A stretch of 64,000 nucleotides of DNA from Natronogracilivirga saccharolytica (GTDB taxonomy: Bacteria > Bacteroidota > Rhodothermia > Balneolales > Natronogracilivirgulaceae): contig NZ_JAFIDN010000001.1 in the NCBI RefSeq assembly GCF_017921895.1, positions 517,072 through 581,071 on the forward strand, in the 5' to 3' direction. Position 1 is the stretch's first letter. Every line of letters starts with the position of its first letter. The position numbers and the translations under genes are program-made. The notes beneath the pieces are model-generated. The model worked only from the letters and a program-made list of their open reading frames with translations, did not search any database and was not told the DNA's origin. Positions 37,241 through 46,376 of the stretch are shown in pieces.

Positions 37241-39211
37241 TTACTTCTTGTCATCATTGTTGTCTTTATCTTCATCATCGACAACTTCAAACTCCGCATC
37301 AACAGTATCACTGTCATCAGCGGATTGCTGTTCTTCACCGGCGGACTGCTCACCGGCTTCGCCTGAAGCTCCGGCCTGCTGACCGGCTCCGGCTCCTTGC
37401 TGAGCATCCTGGGCTGCCTGATACATTTCGCTTGATGCATCGGACCATGCCTTATTCAGCTCTTCCATAGCAGCTTCAAGCTCATCCACTTTTTCTTCCT
37501 TGTGGAGTCCTTCCAGCTTCTCAAGTGCCTGCTGGATGTTGGCTTTGTTCTGCTCGGAAAGCTTTTCACCGTACTCTTCAAGCTGCTTTTTGGTGGAGAA
37601 AATCAGACTGTCGGCCTTGTTCAGTGTCTCCACTTTTTCACGCAGCTTCTTGTCTTCATCGGCATGTTCCTCAGCCGCCTTCTTCATCTTGTCGATTTCT
37701 TCTTCAGAAAGTCCTGAACTTGCCTCGATGCGGATGCTCTGCTCTTTGCCTGTGCCCTTGTCTTTGGCACCTACGCTGAGTACACCGTTGGCATCGATGT
37801 CAAAAGTCACTTCAATCTGAGGCACACCGCGGGGCGCCGGCGGGATGCCATCCAGGTGGAACCGTCCGAGCGTCCGGTTGTCTTCGGCCTTGGCACGTTC
37901 ACCCTGAAGCACATGGATTTCCACACTGGACTGGTTGTCGGCAGCTGTGGAGAAGGTTTCTGTCTTGCTTGTCGGGATCGTGGTGTTGGCTTCGATGAGC
38001 TTGGTCATTACACCGCCCAGGGTTTCAATACCGAGGGTAAGCGGGTTGACGTCAAGCAATACTACGTCTTTAACGTCCCCTGAGAAGACACCGCCCTGAA
38101 TGGCCGCACCAATGGCAACAACCTCATCCGGGTTCACGCCCTTGCTGGGCTCTTTTTCAAAGAAATCCTTTACAACTTCCTGGATTTTGGGAATCCGGGT
38201 GGATCCGCCCACCAGAATAACCTGATCAATTTCGGACTTTTTGAGTTTGGCACCTTTCAGAGCTTTTTCACAAGGGTTGAGCGTTCTCTGGACGAGATCC
38301 TCAACAAGCTGCTCAAACTTAGAACGTGTGATATCGATGCTGAGGTGCTTTGGGCCGGACTGATCGGCCGTAATAAACGGCAGGTTGACGTTGGTTTTCT
38401 GTGAGCTTGAAAGCTCAACCTTTGCCTTTTCTGCAGCATCACGCAGACGCTGAAGCGCCATGGGGTCTTTTTTCAGGTCAATTCCGTCGCTTTTCTTGAA
38501 TTCGTCAGCCAGAAAGTTCAACAGGCGCTCGTCAAAGTCGTCACCACCAAGATGGGTGTCACCGTCTGTGGATTTAACCTCAAACACACCGTCACCCAGC
38601 TCCAGGATGGAGATGTCAAAAGTACCACCGCCAAGGTCAAATACGGCGATGGTCATGCTCTTGTCTTTTTTGTCCAGACCGTAAGCCAGTGATGCCGCTG
38701 TCGGCTCGTTGATAATCCGCTTGACTTCAAGTCCGGCGATCTTTCCGGCTTCCTGGGTTGCTTTTCTCTGTGCATCGTTGAAATATGCCGGTACGGTAAT
38801 CACTGCCTCCGACACCTTTTCGCCAAGATACTCCTCTGCAGTCTGCTTCATTTTCTGCAGTACCATGGCTGATATTTCCTGCGGTGCATAGGTCCTGTCC
38901 TCAAGATCTACGCGGGCGGTGCCGTCATCCGCTTTGACAATCTTGTAGGATACGGTTTTCTGCTCTTCGGTCACTTCATCGTAAAAGCGACCCATAAAAC
39001 GCTTGATGGAAGTGATGGTTTTCTGGGGATTGGTAATCGCCTGCCGCTTGGCGGGAGCTCCAACCAGCCGTTCCCCGTCTTTGGAGAAAGCCACGACCGA
39101 CGGAGTGGTTCTGCCACCCTCTGAATTCTGAATGACAACCGGCTCGTTGCCTTCCATCACCGATACGCAGGAGTTTGTTGTTCCGAGATCAATTCCAATA
39201 ATCTTACTCAT
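37241..39211 (-). CDS. dnaK: Molecular chaperone DnaK (Hsp70)
   Basis: Central ATP-dependent foldase of the cytoplasm, working with DnaJ-type co-chaperones and GrpE and feeding ClpB. The 656-residue protein starts [18 protein letters not shown] (phosphate-1 motif) and has the [14 protein letters not shown] phosphate-2 motif ([14 protein letters not shown] near 190), the adenosine motif [10 protein letters not shown] near 335, the interdomain DVLLLDV-type linker ([21 protein letters not shown] near 385), the beta-sandwich substrate domain, the helical lid and an acidic tail ending [15 protein letters not shown]. It is downstream of aroA on the same strand, but a sigma-54 type promoter in the 153-bp gap suggests independent stress control. 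No grpE or dnaJ is adjacent and no CIRCE element is present. Confidence 0.98.
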   Translation of the reverse strand: MSKIIGIDLGTTNSCVSVMEGNEPVVIQNSEGGRTTPSVVAFSKDGERLVGAPAKRQAITNPQKTITSIKRFMGRFYDEVTEEQKTVSYKIVKADDGTARVDLEDRTYAPQEISAMVLQKMKQTAEEYLGEKVSEAVITVPAYFNDAQRKATQEAGKIAGLEVKRIINEPTAASLAYGLDKKDKSMTIAVFDLGGGTFDISILELGDGVFEVKSTDGDTHLGGDDFDERLLNFLADEFKKSDGIDLKKDPMALQRLRDAAEKAKVELSSSQKTNVNLPFITADQSGPKHLSIDITRSKFEQLVEDLVQRTLNPCEKALKGAKLKKSEIDQVILVGGSTRIPKIQEVVKDFFEKEPSKGVNPDEVVAIGAAIQGGVFSGDVKDVVLLDVNPLTLGIETLGGVMTKLIEANTTIPTSKTETFSTAADNQSSVEIHVLQGERAKAEDNRTLGRFHLDGIPPAPRGVPQIEVTFDIDANGVLSVGAKDKGTGKEQSIRIEASSGLSEEEIDKMKKAAEEHADEDKKLREKVETLNKADSLIFSTKKQLEEYGEKLSEQNKANIQQALEKLEGLHKEEKVDELEAAMEELNKAWSDASSEMYQAAQDAQQGAGAGQQAGASGEAGEQSAGEEQQSADDSDTVDAEFEVVDDEDKDNNDDKK

Positions 39212-39290
39212 AATAAATTCCGTTTCTGTATGATTCCTGTTCAGATTAACATTCTGTAAGTAACATTTTTATTACTTCTGCCAGCACTAA

Positions 39291-39308
39291 TGCAATTACG
39301 ATGCCAAC
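39291..39308 (-). promoter_or_regulatory. Sigma-54 type -24/-12 promoter of dnaK
   Basis: Minus-strand GTTGGCATCGTAATTGCA has TTGGCA and TTGCA with exact GG-N10-GC spacing. The predicted start is near 39280, giving a ~70-nt leader before the dnaK ATG. Confidence 0.6.
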
Positions 39309-39327
39309 ACACGGAGAGGCAGTTTTA

Positions 39328-39344
39328 TCTGTCGAATTGACAGA
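39328..39344. promoter_or_regulatory. TGTC/GACA inverted repeat upstream of dnaK
   Basis: TCTGTCGAATTGACAGA, with perfect 6-bp arms around GAATT, sits just upstream of the -24 element between aroA and dnaK. It is the same motif class as the three sites upstream of hsp20. Confidence 0.5.
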
Positions 39345-39364
39345 GAACAGGTGTACCGGCCTGA

Positions 39365-40654
39365 TCAGCGGTATGACAGGATGTCCAGATGATCCCAGAA
39401 TTCCGTATATGACACTGCGGCGGCTTCTGCGTCAGCAATTTCTGACACACCGTCAGCCTTAAGCGCCAATATGGCAGCTGCCATGGCGATGCGGTGATCA
39501 TGGAAACTGAGGTATCTTCCAGGTAAAAGGCGGGCATCCGGTTTGCCTGAAATGGTTAGTCCGTCCTCATATGTCCTGATCTGGACTCCCGATTGATGCA
39601 GCATTTTTTCCATCGCAGCCAGGCGGTCGCTTTCCTTGACGCGGAGTTCACCGGCACCCCGGATATGCGAAACCCCGTCTGCACAAGCCATGGCCACAGA
39701 CAGAACGGGCAGCTCATCAATGACATCAGGCACTTCTTCTGCCTGAATGCTGGTGGCTTTCAGACGGGCAGAACGGACCACAATATCAGCAACGGGTTCT
39801 CCGGCAGAAGTACGTTCACCGGTTACCGAAATATCGGCTCCCATCCTTTCGAGGACTTTCAGGGCTCCGCTTCGGGTAGGATTGATACCGGTGCCGGAAA
39901 GTCTGATTTCGGAATCATTTAAAACAGATCCGGCGACCAGCCAGAATGCAGCGGATGAAAAATCGCCCGGGATGTGAAGCTTCATCGGCCTGACCGCATG
40001 ATCGCGGCTGACCGTAATAATCTTTTTATTGCCCTGCTGTTTTACCGGAAGCTGCAGCATGGTTTCCGTATGATTTCTGCTGGGCAGCGTTTCCGTGACT
40101 GTAGTGGGGTTGCTTCCGAATAAACCGGCCAGTAAAACACACGACTTGAGCTGTGCACTGGGAACCGGCAGTGTGAAATCAACAGATGCAAGCTCCCGGT
40201 TCCTTTCAATCCGCAGCGGAGGATATCCTCCTTCAGATGATGTAATTTCAGCCCCCATCTGCATCAGGGGCTCAATAATTCGCATCATAGGCCTGGAAGA
40301 AAGGGACTCATCTCCCGTGAGTGTAGCCGGTATTCCGGCCCCTGCCAGTATGCCGGACAAGAGCCGCATCACGGTTCCGGAGTTCCCGCAGTCTATTTCC
40401 TGTCCGGGCACCTTCATATTCCAGCGGCCGGGACCTGTAATCACGACATCGCTTCCTTCCTGAATGACTTCAGCACCCAGCAGCCGGATGCATTGCAATG
40501 CGGTTTGCGGATCCTGGGCTGGCGGAAAGTTCTTAATCTCAGAGCGGCCTTCAGCCAGAAGCGAAAACAGTGCTGCCCTCTGGGCAATGGATTTGTCTGC
40601 CGGAACGGATATATGACCTTGGAGTTTTGCCGCGGGGAGTATTGATTTATTCAT
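39365..40654 (-). CDS. aroA: 3-phosphoshikimate 1-carboxyvinyltransferase (EPSP synthase)
   Basis: Transfers the enolpyruvyl group of PEP to shikimate 3-phosphate in aromatic amino acid synthesis. 429 residues from ATG 40654, preceded by AGAAGG; the frame extends upstream into the TPR gene but without family similarity. Visible landmarks: the shikimate-phosphate site Lys21-Ser22 and Arg26 (DKSIAQR), GNSGT at 90-94, SSRPM with Arg121, SAQLKSC, the DVIDELPVL segment with the catalytic Asp/Glu, RVKESDRL, and HDHRIAMAAA near the C-terminus. It begins 14 bp after the TPR protein's stop, so the two are probably one transcript. Confidence 0.96.
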   Translation of the reverse strand: MNKSILPAAKLQGHISVPADKSIAQRAALFSLLAEGRSEIKNFPPAQDPQTALQCIRLLGAEVIQEGSDVVITGPGRWNMKVPGQEIDCGNSGTVMRLLSGILAGAGIPATLTGDESLSSRPMMRIIEPLMQMGAEITSSEGGYPPLRIERNRELASVDFTLPVPSAQLKSCVLLAGLFGSNPTTVTETLPSRNHTETMLQLPVKQQGNKKIITVSRDHAVRPMKLHIPGDFSSAAFWLVAGSVLNDSEIRLSGTGINPTRSGALKVLERMGADISVTGERTSAGEPVADIVVRSARLKATSIQAEEVPDVIDELPVLSVAMACADGVSHIRGAGELRVKESDRLAAMEKMLHQSGVQIRTYEDGLTISGKPDARLLPGRYLSFHDHRIAMAAAILALKADGVSEIADAEAAAVSYTEFWDHLDILSYR

Positions 40655-40668
40655 ACCTTCTGAAGCGG

Positions 40669-43656
40669 TTACAGTTGCTCGGACGCCTGACGGGCATATT
40701 TCGTATCCGGAAAACGCTCGATGACATCCTGAAGGGTCTGACTGGCCCTTCCGGTCCGACCCATCTCTCTGTATGAGTCGGCTGTGGCCAGCATCGCCCG
40801 GGCGACCCATTCATCATAAGCTTCATACAGTGCGCTCACACGCGCAAATTCATCGATCGCCTCTTCGTGATTGTTCCGTGCCTGCTCGACTTTTCCAAGA
40901 TAATACTGCGCTTCGGCCCCCCTGTTTGCGGTACTCATCTCCGCAACGCGTGAAAAGAGCTGGCTGGCATCCATATACTGTCCCCGCTCGAGTGCAACCC
41001 GCCCTTTTCCGATGAGTGACTGCTGGTGATCATCACGGATATCCGTTGCCCTCCTGTAGGCAGATTCTGCACGGCCGGTTCTTCCGTCTGCGAAATAAGC
41101 ATCACCCAGAGTCGCAAGTGCTTCAACCTGCAGTCGCCCCTCACTTTCAACCAGTTTTTCCAGTGCGCTGATGGCGTCGGAATATCGCTCCTGCTCGTAT
41201 TCAATCCGGCCAATATTCAGCAGGGATGGATCAACCCTGTCGGATTCCGGGTATTCATCAACAATGGTGCGATAGGCAGCAACAGCCTCAGAGTACTCAC
41301 GAAGCTGTTCATAGGCGTCGCCGATATTATACCAGGCTTCCGGAATCATGGACTCGGAGGTGGTCACTCTGATGTAGTGCCGGAATGAACTGACCGCTTG
41401 TTCGTAATCTCCGGCCTGCAAGAGGTTTTCGGCCTGACGGAATCTCAGCTGGTCGGCGGTTCCGGTTTGCGGATGCTGATTCAGAAAATCTTCCAGGATA
41501 TCAAGACTTGTATCTTCTTTACCTCCGGCAAGCTGGGCGAACTGAATTCCGTTCACTGCGTCAACGACCAGACGGCTTCCGGGGTATTCATCGAGTACGG
41601 TCCGATAGGCTTCCACGGCTTCTTCAAACTGGCCGGCATTATAGAAAGCATCACCAATTTGATACTGGGCACGTGCCGCCCACTCGGTACCGGGATAGCG
41701 ATTGATCAGCTCATGAAATTCTTCTATGGCCTGATCATAATTGCCGTTCAAAAAGAAGATATAGCCAATATTGTATCTGGCCTGCTCTCTCAGGTTGCTT
41801 TCCGGAAAGACGCGCGGCAACCGCCGGAATGTTCTTACAGCCTCGAAGGACTGATCGTTTCTGAAGTAGCTGTTGCCCATTTGGAAAAGGGCATAATCGC
41901 CGCCCTCTTCCGACCCGGCCACCTGGTCATAATTCGCGATAGCATCGTCGTATCTTCCCAGCGCATAGTAAGAATCGCCGATTCTGAGCCTGGTATCAAT
42001 TTCATACGGAAAAAGCGCCATGGGAGGCGGTTCATGGTCACGTTTGAACGCCTCGAAATAGCGCACTGCCTGCAGGAAGTTTCTCATGTGAAAGTTTGCC
42101 CATCCCAGAGAGTATGAGGCTGCTCCGGCAAACCTGTGGTCGGGATAACCTTCCAGAAAACGTTCAAAATGGCGTGCCGCCTGCTCCCACTGGCTGAGAT
42201 TGTAATAACTGTCGGCACTCCAGAAAAGTGCTTCGGCAGCAAGTTCACCCGAGGGCTGATCCCGGTAAACTTCTTCAAAAGCACGTGCGGCTTCTCTGAA
42301 TGCATGATTTTCATACAAGACCCAGGCCCTCTGAAAACGGGCCTGCCGCTTCATATCCGCATCAACTTCATCCGTCTGCTCTGCAATTTCAAAAGCCCTG
42401 ACAGCCCGGGTAAATTCGTTGTTTGCAAAATAGGCTTCCCCGAGCAGGGAGTATACCTTGCCGGGATCCTCCAGGTCGTCATCTCCCCTTATGAGTCTCT
42501 GAAGTACATCAATGGCCAGATCGTATCTACCCAGCTCAAATGCCGTCAGCGCCCACTCATAGTAGGCATACTCTACCCAGAACCCGTCGGTGTACCGGTC
42601 TCCGAAAGTTTCAAACACTTCCAGGGCGCGGTCATAACGGCCGCTGAGCTTGTAGTTGACGGCCTGATAATATCGTGCCTTCCGGGCCAGTTCGTCATCT
42701 CCCTTCGCCGCTTTTCCAAATGACTCTGCCGCCCAGTGATAGACCTGTTGTTTATGATAAACCCATCCCAGCCCATAATGGGCGGGACGCTCTTCCATTT
42801 CATCGTCTGCAAGATTGATATACCGGCGGTAAAAAGTAGCGGCCCGGTCAAAATTTTCCAGGTAATTATGACTTTCCGCGATGAGCAGCACCGCTTTCAT
42901 CTGTGCTTCCCCTTCCAGGTACGACATTTCACTGCGCAGGGCCTCAATGGCTTCTTCGTAGCGCTCCTGGCGGTAGTACATCTCGCCGAGTGCCGTCCCG
43001 ATCTGACGTGTTACGGTATGGTTGGGATATCGCTCCCGAAGCGATTCAAATACTGCTGAGGACTGATCAAAATCTTCTTTTTCCAGATAAAGCCTGCCAC
43101 GGGAATAGAGAGCCTTTGGCGCCCATTCGGTTTCAGGATACATGTGCGCCAGCGTATCGTACAGAACGGATGCACTGTCGGTTGCGGCCATTTCCCGGGT
43201 TGACTCGGCCATCAAAAACAGGAAACGCGCTCTTTCGTCTTTTTCTGTTTCGATTTTATAGGCACGGGAGTAATCCGACAGAGCCTCTTCAAAGTCCTGC
43301 ATCTGAAAACTTCGGCTTCCCATATCTTCAAGGACTCTGGCAGCATATCTGCCGGCGGGGTAATCCTGGAGAAACTGCTCTGTGTAGACCCTGTGGTTCA
43401 GCGTGTCCAGGGCAGCCTGTGACTTGGCAAGGTAAAAGCGGGCATCTTCAGTAAAATGACGCTCTTGACCGGACTGCAGGGCTTTGTTAAAATAGTTTGC
43501 TGCCTGCAGGAACAGCCCCTCTTCATAGAGTCTTTTCCCTGTTTCAAAATGGTCGTGAGCCGGAGACGGTGACGACTGGCCGTGAGCCGGAGGCGGTATA
43601 AAAACCCAGCCTGCCAGCACCAGCAGGATAATACATAATCTAAAAAGCCCTGTCAT
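40669..43656 (-). CDS. Exported tetratricopeptide-repeat protein
   Basis: 995 residues with an N-terminal signal peptide (about 1-26, ending PAHGQ) and then an almost continuous array of TPR units (about 35-990), recognisable from repeated patterns such as 'A...YY.LGRYDDAIANYDQVA', 'ARYNIGYIFFLNGNYDQAIEEFHELINRYPGTEWA' and 'AQYQIGDAFYNAGQFEEAVEAYRTVLDEYPGS'; about 25 units fit. It is presumably a periplasmic scaffold for protein-protein contacts, comparable in style to the large tol-pal-linked or YbgF-like TPR proteins of Bacteroidota. No enzymatic domain is visible. It lies directly upstream of aroA with a 14-bp gap. Confidence 0.88.
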   Translation of the reverse strand: MTGLFRLCIILLVLAGWVFIPPPAHGQSSPSPAHDHFETGKRLYEEGLFLQAANYFNKALQSGQERHFTEDARFYLAKSQAALDTLNHRVYTEQFLQDYPAGRYAARVLEDMGSRSFQMQDFEEALSDYSRAYKIETEKDERARFLFLMAESTREMAATDSASVLYDTLAHMYPETEWAPKALYSRGRLYLEKEDFDQSSAVFESLRERYPNHTVTRQIGTALGEMYYRQERYEEAIEALRSEMSYLEGEAQMKAVLLIAESHNYLENFDRAATFYRRYINLADDEMEERPAHYGLGWVYHKQQVYHWAAESFGKAAKGDDELARKARYYQAVNYKLSGRYDRALEVFETFGDRYTDGFWVEYAYYEWALTAFELGRYDLAIDVLQRLIRGDDDLEDPGKVYSLLGEAYFANNEFTRAVRAFEIAEQTDEVDADMKRQARFQRAWVLYENHAFREAARAFEEVYRDQPSGELAAEALFWSADSYYNLSQWEQAARHFERFLEGYPDHRFAGAASYSLGWANFHMRNFLQAVRYFEAFKRDHEPPPMALFPYEIDTRLRIGDSYYALGRYDDAIANYDQVAGSEEGGDYALFQMGNSYFRNDQSFEAVRTFRRLPRVFPESNLREQARYNIGYIFFLNGNYDQAIEEFHELINRYPGTEWAARAQYQIGDAFYNAGQFEEAVEAYRTVLDEYPGSRLVVDAVNGIQFAQLAGGKEDTSLDILEDFLNQHPQTGTADQLRFRQAENLLQAGDYEQAVSSFRHYIRVTTSESMIPEAWYNIGDAYEQLREYSEAVAAYRTIVDEYPESDRVDPSLLNIGRIEYEQERYSDAISALEKLVESEGRLQVEALATLGDAYFADGRTGRAESAYRRATDIRDDHQQSLIGKGRVALERGQYMDASQLFSRVAEMSTANRGAEAQYYLGKVEQARNNHEEAIDEFARVSALYEAYDEWVARAMLATADSYREMGRTGRASQTLQDVIERFPDTKYARQASEQL

Positions 43657-43778
43657 TTTGTTTGCAATCAGAAATTAGGGAAAGCCGCAATATTTTAAAG
43701 GTTACAATATAATAATTGACCGGGAATAGTTCTTCTGCAGATTATCAGGCGGATCCGGATGGAGTCATGCAGACCTTG

Positions 43779-44447
43779 TCAGATGTCGAGATAGCGGAGC
43801 AGCTCATCAGCCCGTTCCTCATAGCGCTGATCTTCCTGGTTTTCCATGCTGTGATTATCTACTATAAACTCGTGCCTTCGCAAAGCGGCAACAATACGTC
43901 CGGGATCGGGCAAGTTCAGCTTGATGGAAACCACATAGAAGGGATGGCTGTCTTTGGGTGATTCTACGCTCAATCCAAGTATAAGTCCGCCCTCTGCTTC
44001 GATTATCCGGACCATTTGGGACAAAGTGAAATCCCGCTCCTTGAAGTGGATGGTGATCAGCGAACCGTATTCGGTAAAATTCATCATACGGATAATCCGG
44101 TCGAAAAGAATCCGTCTTTCGACTACACCGAGGTAGTTGCGGTCATGCTCAACGACGGGAATAAGACTGATATCATTTTTGTCCATCAACCGGACAGTAT
44201 CAAACACATTCTGATCCGGCGCGGTTGCAACAGCTTCTGCATCCCTGATCAGCATTACACTGTCGACAGACCCGCAGTGCTTTTCTGCCGCTTCCCGGGA
44301 AACCATGCCGATAAAGCGGTTGGTTGTCCGGTCAACAACAGGCAAAACCCCCTGGCCGCTCTCCAAAATGGCAGCCAGAGCTTCAGCAGCCGTATCTGAT
44401 GCCCTCAGGGGTTTTATATGTTCACTGATAATTTCCCGGATCAGCAT
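43779..44447 (-). CDS. CBS-domain protein with ACT-like C-terminus
   Basis: 222 residues from ATG 44447, which has GGAG upstream; the longer frame (ATG 44489) runs into hflX. Two CBS motifs form a Bateman module (about 1-120: MLIREIISEHIKPLRASDTAAEAL..GVLPVVD, then TVRLMDKNDISLIPVVEHDRNYLGVV), which usually binds adenosine nucleotides. The C-terminal half (about 125-200, YGSLITIHFKERDFTLSQMVRIIEAEGGLI) resembles an ACT-type domain. It is probably a cytoplasmic nucleotide-sensing regulator of unknown target. Its start overlaps the end of hflX by 26 bp, so the genes are translationally linked. Confidence 0.85.
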   Translation of the reverse strand: MLIREIISEHIKPLRASDTAAEALAAILESGQGVLPVVDRTTNRFIGMVSREAAEKHCGSVDSVMLIRDAEAVATAPDQNVFDTVRLMDKNDISLIPVVEHDRNYLGVVERRILFDRIIRMMNFTEYGSLITIHFKERDFTLSQMVRIIEAEGGLILGLSVESPKDSHPFYVVSIKLNLPDPGRIVAALRRHEFIVDNHSMENQEDQRYEERADELLRYLDI

Positions 44448-45759
44448 GGTTTTCTCCGTTCGCACCCTGCAAATCTGTACCGGATGCATTGTTTTTCCTC
44501 AGCAGTTCGTCGAGCCTGCCGGAGTATTTCTCGTGAATCCTGCAAGTAATTACGATCGAATCCTCATCATATGACTCCTCTTCAACCTCGGCTACTTCAT
44601 GTAAAAACGAAACTACGTGATAGTTCTGTATGGGCAAGACAATTTTTCGGTATAAATAGTTGCTTTCAACTCTTTTTTTGATCTCACGGGAAATATCATC
44701 CAGCCCGATACCTCTGTATGCAGATACCATCACGGCACCCGGATACTGATGTTTGACGTCAGCCATGTCCTGCGGGGATTCCAGCAGATCTACCTTGTTA
44801 AAGACCAGAATTACCGGCTTTTTGTGGACTTCGAGTTCTTCGAGTGTTTTATTGACCGTTTCGATGTAGTCGTTTTTTACCGGAGATGCGACGTCCACCA
44901 CATGCAGGAGAATGTCGGCTTCCCTGATTTCATCCAGTGTCGACTTGAAACTTTCCACCAGATTGTGGGGCAGTTTTCGGATGAATCCTACGGTATCAGA
45001 GAGCAATACTTCTTCCTGGTCAATCTGAAGCCGGCGGACGGTAGCATCGAGTGTCGCAAAAAGGCGGTTTTCCGCAAATACGGAGGTGTCGGTCATGGCA
45101 TTCATCAGTGATGACTTGCCGGCGTTGGTGTACCCGACGAGTGCAACACGTAGCGCATCTTTTCTGCCTTTGCGCTGGACTTTCCGCTGATTGTCCAGCT
45201 TCTCAAGTTTTTCTTTCAGCACGGAAATGCGCCGGCCGATGAGCCTGCGGTCGGTTTCAATCTGAGTCTCACCCGGTCCCTTTGTGCCGATACCGCCTTT
45301 TTGCCGTGAAAGGTGCGTCCAGTAGCGGGTCAGTCTCGGAAGCAGGTACTGAAGCTGCGCAAGTTCAACCTGGGTTTTGGCCGCTGACGTTTTTGCCCTC
45401 GAGGCAAAAATATCAAGGATCAGGCCGCTGCGGTCCAGCACTTTGGACTCGGTTGCCTTTTCAATATTCCTGGCCTGGGTTGGCGACAGGTCATCGTCGA
45501 ATATCACAAGATCGGCAGATGCCTCTTTCATCTTCTGCCGGACCTCTCTGAGCTTGCCCTTGCCGATATAGGTACTCACATCCGGCCGCGGCTTATGCTG
45601 AAGGATTTTGTCAACGGTGACGCCTCCGGCGGTGTCAGCAAGAAGCTCAAGTTCCGTAATGTATTCTTCCGCCTGTCTCTTATCTATGGTATCACCGTAA
45701 ATACCAACCAGTACTGCCCGTTCTTTGCTTTCTATGTTGGATTGAATATCGCTGTTCAA
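44422..45759 (-). CDS. hflX: GTPase HflX
   Basis: HflX is a ribosome-associated GTPase that splits stalled 70S ribosomes, notably after heat stress. The 445-residue protein has the HflX N-terminal domain (about 15-200, including ISYIGKGK-like TYIGKGKLREV and GGIGTKGPGETQIETDRR) and a GTPase domain: G1 GYTNAGKSS (209-217), G3 DTVGF (255-259), G4 NKVD (near 323). A C-terminal extension of ~30 residues ends in a polar tail (NNASGTDLQGANGENHADPGNYQ). It overlaps the CBS gene downstream; upstream the small membrane protein gene ends 35 bp away on the same strand. Confidence 0.96.
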   Translation of the reverse strand: MNSDIQSNIESKERAVLVGIYGDTIDKRQAEEYITELELLADTAGGVTVDKILQHKPRPDVSTYIGKGKLREVRQKMKEASADLVIFDDDLSPTQARNIEKATESKVLDRSGLILDIFASRAKTSAAKTQVELAQLQYLLPRLTRYWTHLSRQKGGIGTKGPGETQIETDRRLIGRRISVLKEKLEKLDNQRKVQRKGRKDALRVALVGYTNAGKSSLMNAMTDTSVFAENRLFATLDATVRRLQIDQEEVLLSDTVGFIRKLPHNLVESFKSTLDEIREADILLHVVDVASPVKNDYIETVNKTLEELEVHKKPVILVFNKVDLLESPQDMADVKHQYPGAVMVSAYRGIGLDDISREIKKRVESNYLYRKIVLPIQNYHVVSFLHEVAEVEEESYDEDSIVITCRIHEKYSGRLDELLRKNNASGTDLQGANGENHADPGNYQ

Positions 45760-45794
45760 AAAACTCTTCCTGTTCCGTTAATCTGTGATGAGAA

Positions 45795-46373
45795 TTACAA
45801 TTTGAGCTGTTTGATATCCGTGCTTTCAAGCTCTCCGAGATGAAAGCGCCGGCCCAGCTTTCTCTGGATGATGTGGCCGAAAGAAAGGCGTTTTTCAATC
45901 GGGATATCAATTTCCAGCCGGATATTACGGGAGCGGTCTGCCTGCAAATGATCGGGATAAAAGAAAACATAGGTCTGGTTCTTGCCTTCATTGCGCTCTA
46001 CGTAATCCATAATCCGGTTCCAGGCAACGGTTTGGGAGGGGTCATTGACATTTTTTACGATGCCGTGATCGGTTACGTAGCGGCGCGACATCAGGTGGCT
46101 GGTGATGAACCAGGTGATTCCAATCCAGTTATAGCACATCAGGGTGACTGTATGATGGTGCAGCTGCTGTACGTACACAAGGGCGGTCAGGCTGACGGAG
46201 AATAGCAGAAAAATCGTGGCAAAAAGCGGGTAGCCAAACAACTTCCCTGCGCTCCAGCTGAGTTCTACATTTCTCAGGCGCAAGGCATTTGAAGCCGTGA
46301 CAACCATGATCATCGTCGTTCCGAGAGTTACCAAGGCCACTATCGCAAGGTGTATCGTAGCAAGTTGTATCAT
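45795..46373 (-). CDS. Predicted membrane protein, unknown function
   Basis: 192 residues. I do not recognise the family. Three hydrophobic segments are visible (about 5-27, 47-66 and 77-94), followed by a soluble C-terminal half (about 95-192) with basic and aromatic residues (NQTYVFFYPDHLQADRSRNIRLEIDIPIEKRLSFGHIIQRKLGRRFHLGEL). The N-terminus is hydrophobic, so the start at 46373 is reasonable; it falls 3 bp after the stop of the BatA-like gene, so the two are almost certainly cotranscribed. Confidence 0.75.
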   Translation of the reverse strand: MIQLATIHLAIVALVTLGTTMIMVVTASNALRLRNVELSWSAGKLFGYPLFATIFLLFSVSLTALVYVQQLHHHTVTLMCYNWIGITWFITSHLMSRRYVTDHGIVKNVNDPSQTVAWNRIMDYVERNEGKNQTYVFFYPDHLQADRSRNIRLEIDIPIEKRLSFGHIIQRKLGRRFHLGELESTDIKQLKL

Positions 46374-46376
46374 ACA

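Noticed and set aside
39212..39364. CIRCE element upstream of dnaK
   Set aside because: The inverted repeat TTAGCACTC-N9-GAGTGCTAA is absent; the AGCACTAA seen near 39283 has no partner arm.
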